Of a stretch of DNA of 64,000 bases, positions 33,871 through 45,849 are shown one piece after another. A program made the translations under genes and the position numbers. Source of the stretch: Lingula anatina (taxonomy: Eukaryota; Brachiopoda; Lingulata; Lingulida; Lingulidae); the NCBI RefSeq assembly GCF_001039355.2, contig NW_019776102.1, forward strand, positions 275,747 through 339,746, given 5' to 3'. Within the stretch, counting starts at the first letter, position 1. Every line of letters begins with the position of its first letter. The notes below the pieces were generated by a model that saw nothing but the letters and a program-made list of their open reading frames with translations, searched no databases and was not told where the DNA came from.

Positions 33871-36800
33871 TTATTTTTTAGCAAATGATATCTTCATTGC
33901 ATGTGTGGGTGTAATTTTGAATCCTTGTAAAGCATCCTTTGCTGCAGCAGACTGCATTTCATTCTCAAACTCGACAAAGGCAATGTCATGTCGGCCAGGA
34001 ACAAGACGCACCTCTTTGAAACCCGGAAACCTAAAAAAAAAGTGTTGAAACTATTAAAGCTAATTATCAGCTAAGACTTATCTACAAATATGAAGGATAA
34101 AAAAATTGCAATGGTTTCTCATCAATTTTCATACCTATTAAATAAATCTGGACGCTATATCAGTCTGTAACAAATGAAAAGAAAATCTAATCATCTACCA
34201 CATTCACATACTTTTTTCCTAATAGGAAAAACGAAATTGAAAAAGGTTCATTGGGATGTAAAAGCCAGCATTTAGAAAATAACAGTCTAGTTCCAACTTA
34301 CTGATTGAATAACATGTACAACATCATCTCATTGGTCTCTTCTGGCAAGTTGGTCAAGAACAAGATCTGGTTTGGTGGTTGCTCTGGAATGGTAGCAGGT
34401 TGTGCAGGGGCAACTGGGGCAGCTGCCTGTGGAGCTGGAAATCAGGTATATCAACAGGTAAATCAACAGGTATATCAACATACAAAAGTCAAAAATCTAC
34501 ACAATCACCCATAAAATGAAAACCTGTTAATATTAATCTTAAAGACTAACCTGTGGGTTGCAATTTCACCAGTGATTATCATTACTATTACAATATACAC
34601 TAAATACGTGTAAAATGAGCTCACACTCTAGTGCTCATAACATCGCAAACCCTCTTTTAGGCAACCAATAGGTGTGAATGTAATATAACATCTAAACCTT
34701 TTAAAAACTTACCCATAGCAGGCATTGAAGGTGCTGATGGCTGAGGAACTGGTGCGGATGTTGCAGCAAGCATAGCATTTTGTTCCTTTCTGAAATGCAA
34801 ATAAAATGAGGACCTTGTAAACAAGTTTTGTTCTGTGACAGCCATTTTACACAAATTTCTATCATAAAGCATAATATCCATACATAACAAAAACACCCAG
34901 ATAATGTATATGGACAAATTATTTCACTTTCAAATTCAAGCAAATAATGTCTTGGGTTCTTCTTAGCGGCATGTACAACAATTGTTAGACAGACATGACT
35001 AAGACACAATGTTGTCATTTTACTTTTGGTTATAAAGAATTTATAGCAAATATGCTGACCTCTGACTCTTCTTTTTCTTCTTTGTTTGTTGTTCTTGCAC
35101 TTCTTCTTCAACTTTCTTTTTCTTTGGTCTTTCTACATATGTGCCTTTCATTTTGGCAATGACATCTGAGTCTTTCTTTGAATACTGTATTCTCTGTAAG
35201 TTATGAAAAAGGTTTGGTTATCACTAATAAATATCTGGCATTCTTCATTCTCTATTCACACAATCAAAATAAATTTGTTTTTCATTAAGAATCTTGGTTG
35301 TCCCTTTCAATAAATTATAAGGGGTAATTGAAAAGTTTTGAGCCCGACCAAGAAGCCACAACTGAGTTCACGTTACCCTCCTTTTTAATATAATCTCCAC
35401 CAGAGTCCAGACACTTTTACCAGTGCTGCTGCAGTTCCAAAAAAGACCTCAATGACAGTCTCATAGGTCTCTCCAGAAGCCAAAAGAGGCCATCCACAGG
35501 AGATATGACATCATTATTGTTCTCATAATACATTCTAGAAATGATGCCTTTTCATATTAGAAAAGAAGAGATCTTAAAGAGCCAAATAAAAGTGTTGGAT
35601 GGTAAGGATTCAAAAGCCACATTTATAAATAGCGAGCAGTGCTACAACTGACAGGTACACCAAAACACTGAAACTAAAGCTCATCAGAGCATTCCACAAT
35701 GTGCTTTCTTTTCTCCAGGAGTTGTTGCAAACAAGGGCATCTTAAAATCCCCATTGATCATCTTCACTTATGGAGTCCACTGTTGTTGGGCTCTAAGTAT
35801 CTTAGAAGACAGAAGTCATGTCCTTCACGCAGTGGACAAAGCATTGGCCTTATTTAGTCTCTGCACGTCTGTGTGTGGAAAGGGGAGGGGGGTAGAGAGA
35901 GAACCCAAGTTTCCATCGTCCCCACTGTTGTTTGAATTGGGGGGGGGGGGGTCATAAGACATATCATAGGAAATCTGTGCCTCCTTCAAAAAGCTGAAAG
36001 TCCTTCCTTGACATCTAGAACCTGGAATCTTTTTGATTCCTGGAGTCTTTTTGATTGTCTATTAAAAGCCTTAGGACCCATTATGCTGTTTAATCCTTCC
36101 CAGGTCTTCTGTAAGAACTCGCTTATGGCAACTATTTCAGCACTAGCTATGTAATGCTCAATTACTTTTCTATCAAAAAAAAAACATGGATCTTCTGAAT
36201 CATAAATATGAATCTTTCTGATCGTTGGTGATATTCAGTGCTTGTGCTGGATCTCTTGAATTCAGATGATCAGCATTTAACCGTAGCAGGTTAAGATGGG
36301 ATGTCCTCCACTGATGTCTTTACCATGTTCTCATTAATTTCCTTTTTTTTTTTTTTTTGAGAGAGAGAGATACTGGATCACAGCCTGAACACCAGCTGTG
36401 GTCATTTTGCCATCAGACAAACCCCTACTAACTGACATATTTGTCTACAACCATGCAAACAGCATATCAGAATTTAACATACAATCCAGAGAAATGTTGC
36501 TTTCACAGAATAAAAAAGACTCTCTACACTTTCTTACTCCAGCTTAAAACTTTTCAATCATCACTCGTAAAAATGTGCATGAGAAAAAATTCAAGGCCTT
36601 TAGGGTGAATAATGAATTTCTGTTTGGGCTTAATAACCAATTTTTACCAATTTATAAAAATGTGCAGATATGGCTGTCAACATGTCTCACTTTCAACTAT
36701 ATTCCTTTTTAAATTTTCAGAAAATGTATGATACTGGTAGTCTAAATATTAACACATACCATAGGTTTGTCATAAAAAGGAAATCCTTGCATTGAACGGA

Positions 36801-37204
36801 GAGCATTTGTTGCACTATTTATGTCTTTAAATATCACAAAGGCTTGTCCTCTCATCTTTAATGTCTTTAATGCCACAATGTCCAGGATTTGTCCAAACTG
36901 TGAGAATATAGCATACAAGGACTTTTTCAATTCTGAAAAGAAAAGGAACAGGCATAACACAAAATATAACGTGTAGCACAAAGCTCATGTGAAAGTTTAA
37001 AAGCTAATTATTAGCTATCATAATAGTTTGAGAGAGAGAGAGAAAGAGAGAAAATTGTGATCTCCCCTCATAAAAATTGGCATGTTGGAAACTTCATACA
37101 CATGATACAGACAAATTCAATTGCAGAATGAAGTTGAGAACTGAGAACTGAGGCTTTAAAATCAATTTGACAAGGTTCTTATCTATTATTATTATTATTA
37201 TTAT

Positions 37205-37235
<31 letters not shown>

Positions 37236-37309
37236 ATTAACTTACCATCTTTCTTGATTTTCTCATTTAAATTGTTTATGTACACTGTGCAACCCGGTCT
37301 GTTTTCCAT
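33871..37309 (-). CDS. SNRPA: U1A/U2B''-type snRNP protein (SNRPA / Sans-fille), two RRM domains
   Basis: Reverse-strand exons in order: 37309-37246, 36932-36760, 35193-35060, 34789-34713, 34434-34302, 34030-33871 (stop TAA); 246 aa. RRM1 starts near residue 9 with RNP2 VYINNL and [20 protein letters not shown], and has RNP1 RGQAFVIF, then [11 protein letters not shown] and [20 protein letters not shown], all nearly identical to vertebrate U1A. A lysine-rich linker ([17 protein letters not shown]) and a Pro/Ala-rich segment lead to RRM2 ([27 protein letters not shown], ending MKISFAKK). RRM1 binds the stem loops of U1 and, in invertebrates with a single gene, also U2 snRNA. The gene is shorter than human U1A (282 aa) because the proline-rich linker is reduced. 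It shares a promoter region with VPS26. Intron 2 holds a mariner remnant. Confidence 0.97.
35321..36569 (-). mobile_element. Decayed mariner-type transposon in SNRPA intron 2
   Basis: About 1.25 kb, the usual mariner size. Imperfect inverted ends: GGGGTAATTGAAAAGTTTTG at the left and CTTAAAACTTTTCAATCATC at the right, next to TA dinucleotides. On the reverse strand near 35360-35440 the end of a mariner transposase is visible (ELQQHW, stop, [14 protein letters not shown]). Further upstream the frame is broken many times. A G-rich stretch at 35880-35950 may be a later insertion. Confidence 0.75.
37022..37232. repeat. Simple repeats: (GA)n, (TTA)n and (TG)n in SNRPA intron 1
   Basis: (GA)n at about 37029-37052, a TTATTATTATTA run at about 37183-37204 and (TG)n at about 37206-37232, immediately beside the SNRPA exon 1 donor at 37245. 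Confidence 0.85.
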
Positions 37310-37873
37310 TCTTTCTGAAATAAGAAGCGAATATTATGCTTGGCACCCATCTCAATTAACAAGTCAACATCCTTTCAGTAAACGAACTTGGCTAAACTAT
37401 GAAGTTAATTTTGTCATTCCAATTACGTCAAAAGGAAAATCAGCTTCCTGAAACTATTTTACAGACTATTAAAAATATTCTGACGCATCTATGTTACCTG
37501 CAATTCCCTATAATCTTTACGATGGAATAAGATTAAAAAATTAGTCGAACACTGTCTTTCTTTCTAACGCTCGCACCGGCTTTCACCTTGACCTTCTCGT
37601 CAAATCTCGTATATTTTTAGCTTAAAATCTGACCCTAAGAAATTCCATCATAATCATTTGAAACTCAATTAATAAATTATGCAAGTCTTTATATCAACAT
37701 ACATTTAACATTAGCTTTTTACGATCCTTTACTTGAAGTTGTAAGCCAGCAATATAATAAAATGTCCCTATCAATACCTCTAGTGCAAAAATGTGTATCT
37801 CGAAAAAGGAGTCGCGCATGCGTGATGCTACTAACTCGCCATATTGATCTAAAGCAGGAAGAACTCTTCTGAA
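37310..37873. promoter_or_regulatory. Bidirectional promoter of SNRPA (-) and VPS26 (+)
   Basis: The two start codons are 564 bp apart and diverge. Just upstream of the VPS26 start are GCGCATGCG (37814-37822), close to the NRF-1 consensus, and CGCCATATT (37837-37845), the inverse complement of AATATGGCG, the YY1 consensus; both are typical of housekeeping promoters near the start site. Their presence was read by eye; binding is inferred. Confidence 0.5.
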
Positions 37874-40800
37874 ATGGTAGGTTTTCTGTCTTTTTGCCAT
37901 TGAAAGCAAACATTTTAAAAACAAACCAGCGAAAGAGGAATAAGAAATATTGTGCTGTGGTGTCTGTAGTCACTGACATGTGTTAGAATAGTATTTTTCA
38001 CTCCTTTAAGTTTCTAATCGAAAGGGGGAGGTAAATCATTATCATGTGACCTCAACACAACAGCACTGACATTCAACTGTGCCTAGTCTGAAATGATGGA
38101 GTTCATGTTGCTAACTGCTGTTGTAAATTAATTCTAAATATTGGTGTTATTTATGTATTTATGTTGGTTTATACTTATCCTTCATATTGTAGGCATAAAT
38201 AGATGCACTGTGAAATTCCCTGTCGAGTCGGGATAAATCTGCATTTTTGTTCCTTGATTTTAGATCTACTAATTACTTGCAAAATTCAGAAAAAAATCTT
38301 AGACTAGAATTATGATCACTTGCTATGTTGCATCTTACATTTGATAGTCATTTAACAACAGCAGTCATCTTGGCTCTGCATAAGTCAAACTCACAAAACA
38401 CCCATCTGGAAAAATATGATTATGCTGCCTTTATTGACAGGTGATCAATGCAAATGAGATGAAGTCATCTCTGTAATTAAGTTTTTTGGGTTTAGGTAAT
38501 TAAAGGTGACAGCTGAAAAATTGTTTTTATGAAAGAAGTTTGCGATATGGTTTGTTGCCACTTAAGCTACTGACTAGGAATTGAGATGTACTTACAAGAC
38601 TAGGATATCATAGATTGCAAGCCAACATAGGTAGAAGTGGAAATTTTCATGGATTATTACTCCTGTTCACATTTTTTGATATGTACTATAGGGAAGACAT
38701 AAGTGCACATATCTGTAAAATTATAGTCATGCTGCCAAAAGCCAACCAATTTTGCCATCAAGAGCTTTGTGAATAAGCTAAAATCCATGCCTCAAAAATT
38801 ATGATGTAGGTCAAATTATGATGCAAAGTTTTAAAGCCGAGCTGCTAGAAAACAAATCCCTGTGAAGATTCTTCTACAGTGGAAGTTGTTTGACCCACAT
38901 GATAGTGCCAAGAAGTAGCCTCCTGGTGGAAAACAATCCCTGTTGTATGTACTGAGTGCATTCAGAAGTTGTCTATTCTGCAGTGTGTGCCTATAGGAAG
39001 TGAAAGGAATTTGATAGCTCCTGGCATGCATCTGTGTTTCTAGCTGACCGTCTTTTTATTGGTAATTGCACTTTCATTGTTTTTTAATAGAAATATCATT
39101 CTTTTCTTGAAGAATTCACTGCATTTTAAAATTTTTTCCTAATTGCAGAGTTTCTTTGGGTTCGGCCAGAGTGCCGAAATTGATATCATCTTGGATGGGC
39201 AAGATACAAGGAAGGTAGCAGAAATCAAGACAGAGGATGGACGGAAGGAAAAGCATTTTCTCTATTATGATGGAGAATCTGTTGTGGGAAAGGTGACTTG
39301 TGTTAAAATGTCAATGAAATTTTGTAGCCTGCAATATGTCTTTTTTCCCTTCATTTATTGCCATTGTTTACTTTGTATATTATTGGTAGAAGAATGGAAT
39401 AAGTGTAATTATCTTTCTATAGACTGTTGTGTTGGCATTGGATCTGTATGTATTGTATGCATCTTTTTTGCATTGAAGGTTAATGTCACACTGAAAAAAC
39501 CAGGAACGAAGCTAGAACACCAAGGAATAAAAATTGAGTTTATAGGCCAAATAGGTATGGTATTAGAATAAAACAACCTGCATTCAGAAATAACTATTGT
39601 TTATGACACAAACTGTATACATAATATTTTAGTATAAATCAACTTCTTTTAACTATAACATTTGTTTTGTGTCAACATAATTAAAATTTTAAATACAGTT
39701 TTAGATTTGAAAGTTCTCCATCTGGTTTTTTTTTCTGTATAGTAATTATTCAGTAAGGTTTTATTTTTAACAAAGTTTTTATAGACAAAGTATGAAACAA
39801 ATTATCTTTCTTTTTCAGAATTATACTATGACAGAGGAAACCACCATGAGTTCACATCACTAGTCAAAGAACTTGCCAGACCAGGTGAACTCTCACAAAA
39901 TACAAGCTACAACTTTGAGTTTGTTCAAGTGGAAAAACCATATGAGTCATACACAGGAACAAATGTCAGATTAAGGTGAGTATGCAAAAGAGAGATTATT
40001 GGGTAAATTATCTAGACTCTAGGCTCAGTAGATCTGTTCTAATCACAAAATGAGGTGGATTGGATGTGATTTAATTTTTATGATATTGAGCAAAGAATAC
40101 ACAAAACTTCACTACCCACCTTGTTACTCAACATCAAAATTGTTGTAACATTTGACTCCTAAACAAGTTGTTCCATCTGCCATAACTTTCTGTTTTGATT
40201 TGGGCCATTTTCTTTATTTCAAAACCTCCACTGTGATACCTACCTTGGGGACTTTGCAGTTGGTCTGAACTGTACAAATTTAAGAGATGTGTAAAAGAAC
40301 ACAAAATTGATTTGTTCTTTCTCTCCATAGGTACTTTCTGAGAGTAACAATAGTGAAGAGGATATCAGACGCAGTGAAGGAAAAAGAAATTATTGTACAC
40401 ACTTTATCCCAGTACCCAGATATGAACAATAGCATTAAGATGGAAGTGGGCATAGAAGACTGTTTACATATAGAGTTTGAATATAACAAGTCAAAGTAAG
40501 TGATTTGTATTATATCTTTCATGTATATAAAGCTTGTAAAGCTACAAGATAAATGAGCTTATGCCACCATATATTATAAATTGTATTTTGATGGAATTGA
40601 ATCTGCTAAATGATTTACTACAGCAAAGTGATCTTTAACAGTTTAGGCTTATACTGACGAGTTCAGCGTACAACAGGGGCATAACGATGTCAGGATATAA
40701 CATGGGTGATGCAGATTGATTTTATCATCAACATTGGGCTCAATGTTTGATATTGTTAGTTTAGAGGGGGATGGGTGGGGGGGGGGCATATTTCTTGATA

Positions 40801-43375
40801 AATGTAAAGAAAAGGCTCTAACCCACAGCTGCTGCTTACACGTACTCTGTAAACAGGTACCACCTTAATGATGTCATAGTTGGAAAGATCTATTTCCTTC
40901 TCGTTCGAATCAAAATCCGCTACATGGAGTTGGCCATAGTGAAACGGGAGATTACTGGAGCAGGTAGAGCAGCATATTCGTGCATGATTGTGATCATTTT
41001 GTTGTGTCACGATGGATTTCTTGCTGGTGACATTGATGTTTTAGTTCATGTATTATTGTAACACATATTATGTATGGTTAGATGTATACTTTGCCCCATT
41101 GTGTGTTTCCAACAACTACTTTGCATTGTCACTGAGAATGCTGCAGTGGTGATTATGCAGGTAGGGCAGTTTTGCTGCAGTATTCAACTTGTACCAGAGA
41201 ATTGAAAATGGAAACTCAAATCTTCACATAACCAGAATAATCACAGTTTTAAAAATGATTTAACTATTCTTTCACCATTGCACTTTGGAAGAAATGGGCC
41301 TTACTGCTTCCTGTTAAATCTTTGATTCTCTGAACTTGTGTGCAATCCTTGTACAACACAACAGCACTTTGTTCTCGGAACTTTGTCATCTTATCTTTCA
41401 TTCAAAATCATTGTTTCGTATTAGGTGGCCTTGTTATTGTGGTACATGTCTCAATTTGTTTATAGTTGATCTGTGTTTACTAATGTTATGCATGTCTTTT
41501 TTTCATTTTTCTCTATGTTGTTTGTCTGTTTTATTTCATGTAGGTATCACTTGAAAGATGTGATAGTGGGCAAGATTTATTTCCTGCTAGTTAGAATAAA
41601 GATCAAACATATGGAGATACAAATTATCAAGAGAGAAACAACAGGAACAGGTACTGATTTGTCCTTGAACACTCGCCAAGATATATTGGGTGGATTAAAA
41701 AAAGGAGAAAAGGAGGGTGGAGACCATATTTAATTTTAAATGTGAATTTCATAAATCTAAAAAATTTGCTTTGTCACTAAATTTTGTTGCTGTTTGGACA
41801 TTCAAGTTTTGATTGATTTAGCTTTCAGAACACTGTTGTGGAGCTCAATACAAAAATGACCAACAATCATTGCTTGTTTTAAGTGCTTTGCAGGGTCTTG
41901 GTTGGTGGGATTTTTCAGGGGCATCCAGACACTAATTACATTTTCTAGCAAGTCGGATAACATACTTTGCCATTAAGAACATGTAGAACAAGTAGTTTCT
42001 GAATTCATAAAGAAGGATGACCAGATTTGCTATTTATGGATTGAAATAGGATTCATAACTGCATCTAGCTGAGGATGTGTTAAGTAATGAATCAGCCACT
42101 GCATGTACATAATAGAGATATTGATAAATATTGTAAAGATATCAGGTCATGAATATCAATATAAAAGGCTTAATGCTGTCTGCAACTGATTAATCATTCT
42201 TTCATAAAGTAAAAAAGATTAAACTAGAAAATTAAATTTTATTGTTCTTTTTATCCACCCAGTATATTGGTTATATTATTGTTGTGTTCTCACTTTAATA
42301 TGTAATGTTTGATGTATGTGAATAGCATGTTGATGTTTAAAAATTACAAAGATATGACATCGTGTGTAGTTGTATGACTGTTTTATGTAATTCTTCAGTA
42401 TGCTAGTTTGTTAAAGTTTTATTTGATCATAAGTACCCTTTATTCACATTAAGACTAAACTGTAAAGAGCAAGTTATAATATAAAAAATCAAATGATTAC
42501 ATAACATCTCATTTTAAGGGAATGATCACACTCTTATGTTGACTGTTTATGCCTTGTAGGTCCAAATACATTCAATGAAAATGAAACCATTGCCAAATAT
42601 GAAATCATGGATGGTGCCCCAGTCAGAGGTAAATGGTTATTTTTATAAAATCCTGCCTGATTTAAAGGGATCTTCTGAGCATGTAAAGCATTCATGTCGT
42701 TTTCTGTGAACTTAATGTATGTCTTTTACACATCTATAAATTGTACAGCACACCCATGTTGCAGATTGATGCCAATAGTGCCAGTTAGTGGGTCACCTAA
42801 AATTGTCCTTTGTTGCCTGACCTAAGAAGCTGAAACAAAAAATAAATAGATAATAAAAAAAAAAGAAAAATACTATGGTAGTTTTATAAGTTGCTGCATT
42901 GCAGGTAATAATGCTTTTGTTTTACAGGAGAGTCTATCCCAATCAGGCTGTTCCTGAGTGGATATGACCTCACACCAACCATGAGGGATATCAACAAAAA
43001 ATTTTCAGTTCGCTACTACTTGAATTTAGTATTAGTTGACGAAGAAGAAAGGAGGTATTTCAAACAACAGGTGACTTCTGGTTTCAATTGCTTTCGTCTT
43101 TAAACACAAGTGTCTAATGGCTGTCAGTAACATGTATTGTTGGGTGGGTGGGGGAGGGGCACTGTACATGTATTTGTTAAATGCCTGATAGAGATATTTT
43201 GACCTTTTTGACACCAACCTCTTTATTTCTGATCATATAGGAAATAACAGTGTTTAGGAAAGCAGAGAAAGTAAGAAAACCAATTCAGCAAGCAGCTTAT
43301 CAAGGAAAACATGCACTGAAACAGTTCCAAAGTAATTCCACACAACAGCAAGCCAATTCAGACGAAGAATCCTAG
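37874..43375 (+). CDS. VPS26: Retromer subunit VPS26, with a pair of mutually exclusive exons
   Basis: Exons: 37874-37876 (the ATG alone), 39149-39292, 39479-39554, 39819-39975, 40331-40495, then either 40857-40963 (6a) or 41544-41650 (6b), 42560-42628, 42928-43070, 43241-43375 (stop TAG); 332 aa. VPS26 is an arrestin-fold subunit of the endosomal retromer that joins VPS35 and sorting nexins and returns cargo to the Golgi or surface. Conserved stretches include LEHQGIKIEFIGQI, PYESYTGTNVRLRYFLRVT, SIKMEVGIEDCLHIEFEYNK and GESIPIRLFLSGYDLTPTMR. The variable C-terminus ends in SDEES. Exon 1 is assigned from ATG followed by a strong donor (GTAGGT) and a phase-0 match to MSFFGF. A poly(A) signal AATAAA lies at 44142-44147. 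Confidence 0.96.
40857..40963 (+). other. VPS26: VPS26 alternative exon 6a
   Basis: 107 bp, enters in phase 2 and leaves in phase 1. Encodes YHLNDVIVGKIYFLLVRIKI then RYMELAIVKREITGA. Flanked by AACAG and GTAGAG splice sites. Its C-terminal part resembles the vertebrate VPS26A version (HMELQLIKKEITG). Confidence 0.9.
41544..41650 (+). other. VPS26: VPS26 alternative exon 6b
   Basis: Also 107 bp with the same phases. Encodes YHLKDVIVGKIYFLLVRIKI then KHMEIQIIKRETTGT. Flanked by ATGTAG and GTACTG. Its end resembles vertebrate VPS26B (RETTGTG). Including both exons would shift the frame, so only one can be used per mRNA. Confidence 0.92.
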
Positions 43376-45849
43376 GAATTGATGCAGAGTGAATAGACTT
43401 TAGCAGATGTGATGTTTTATATCAGTTCGTGTACTTCCAGTGTGTGCACATCAGGAAATGTCTCCTTAGGCACTGGGACTAGGTCTATATGTCCACTGCA
43501 GAAATCAAAGAACCAAATCATGGGTGTATCATGTAGAGTTTAAGGTTGAGATTATATTTAAGAATTTTCAGATTTCCAACATCTCAAATTGATTTTTTTC
43601 CCCCTTCAAATTATGGATTTCATTTAATTTCTGTATTTTTTATTTCATCATATATATCACATTTGTTGTAATTAATCTGGATCACTGTACAAAGTTTCTT
43701 GTCATACTTTTTTCCTCTTAATATACTAATATTACATCAGGTTTATGTTGAATTCCTTTAGAAGAAATTGAATGCAAATTTTTTTAAATTCTGTTGTGTG
43801 TGCAATGCAGGGGGTTCTGAGGGCATGCATTAATGTATCAAGGAGTAGTATGACTGAATGCCTGTTACAGGAATAGCAAACTTGTCAACTGCTTTTCAAG
43901 TTTAATACACATCATAATGTCATCCTATGTCAAAATTGTATGTTGTGACAAACACTGTTTATGAAGGTATCTTTATATTGTTTTGTCTGTTATTGGTTAG
44001 TTTAGTTTAAGGAGATATTTACAAACATTCCTGGCTAAAAGCACACATTAATTGTAAGTAGTTAAAATGGACCCTTTACTGGAAGATTTGGTTCAAGAAT
44101 TGTATAATCATTCCCAATGTCATTTTAAAATGATTGTACAAAATAAAGGGAAAAGGGAGATTATTTGTTGAACCTTCACATGTTATAAGATGATAACACA
44201 TTGTATTATATAAAGTAATCATCAGAATGGTGCTTGAATGTGTATTTAATATATCACGTGGTTTCAGTATACTGTTGCAATATATTTGTTTCCAAAATTT
44301 GAGCTGTAAATAAGTAGCATTGGGTTTATAGTGAGTCCTAAAAGAACTGATGAGATTGCCATGAAATCGTCAAGTTGCATTTGACTAAAATTGTTCACTC
44401 ACCTTACTTTTAGTCCCTAATAGTAATTGTTTTGTAGGTACAAAAACGAAATATCATGTAAATTTTGTATAGTGAAATTTCCTATCACACAGGCATATCC
44501 ACAAGTGGGATTCCCAGTCAAATTGTAAACCCAGTCATTGAAGGACACTGGGTTTTATAGTAATTGTAATAAATTGTCTCCACTTTTAATACCTGCATCT
44601 TCCCCCCGTTTTACTTCACTTTTAATTATCATAGATTCCAAATAAAAATATAAGTTTGCAATAAAAAGAATACAGGAACTTTAATGTTGAAATAAAATTA
44701 AATCTGAAGCAAAGGACACTTGTATATAATCCCCATGATCTTATGTTTTAAATCTGATAGGGGAGTTTCTTGTTTGTAAATAACATGACAAATACAAACT
44801 ATTATAACATACACTTTTTATTTTGCACAAAATATATACTTCAGAGAGAACATGCTATTCAAAGTGGGCAATTTGATTCTTAACCTTTTTTTTTTTAAAT
44901 CTGGCGTGCTGTTTGACTTGGATAGCAAATTTTCTAACAGTCACTTCATGACCTCATTCCATCAAATGGGTTCAAACATTATAGCCTACAACCTGTCTAC
45001 AACAATAATTCCATGTGACCATGTATTGTTTTTATAAATAAGCACACTACAGAACACCTGAACATGCATCGTAAACTTAGAGTGCCAAGTTGCATAAGCC
45101 TTTAAAATAGAAATATTTTCTTCAAACAATTTTTACACAAGCACGACATAAAAGACACCATTGTTGTTTTATTGACCGTGTTTGCACATCGCAAGCATAA
45201 AGACAGACCCAATGAGGTCAAAAAGTGTTAATTTTTTTTTATAAACGTACAAGAGGCAAATCTAAGATTATTACAGGCATCTGCAGTAATGCTAAGCTCA
45301 AACCCTGCCCTATAAGGCGTTATTAAAGGTTTCTGTGTAACTCTGTTGCTTCACAATACATTCATGAGGAAGCACAAGTTTTTTGGCACATCTGAAGCAC
45401 ATCATGTTTATGGACTGGAAAAGAAAACTTGTGGCTACTGTTCCACTCCCACCATGAATCACCATTTCAGTTCCAACGTAAAATGTTAATCATAACACCA
45501 ACCATTGTAGATGGTTATAATGATAATAACTGGTAAAAGAAAAATTTACATCAAAAATAGCCAAGACTCCAGTAAAATGCAGTCTCCATACTTTTTAAGT
45601 ACACAGCACATCTACATCACCATCCAGTCTTACAAAAAGAGCTAACTGAAGATTTGATTACTTGTGTTGATGAAACAAGCTACTTAATGTTGGTGAATGA
45701 TAGCAATTATTAACAAAGAAAACCATATCTTGTTAAACAGAAAAAAATGTCACATAAAATGAGAGTTCATTATAAATAAAATCTGCCTAAAACATCACAA
45801 AACTGCGGGATAATTGTCAGTTGGCAAGAGAAAATTGCACTTTATCCTG
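43376..45849. other. 3' regions of convergent VPS26 and SPRYD3
   Basis: Non-coding. AATAAA at 44142-44147 likely ends VPS26 transcripts. TTTATT at 44817-44822 and about 45165 are candidate reverse-strand poly(A) signals for SPRYD3. The short frame 44852-45037 has no family resemblance. Confidence 0.55.
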
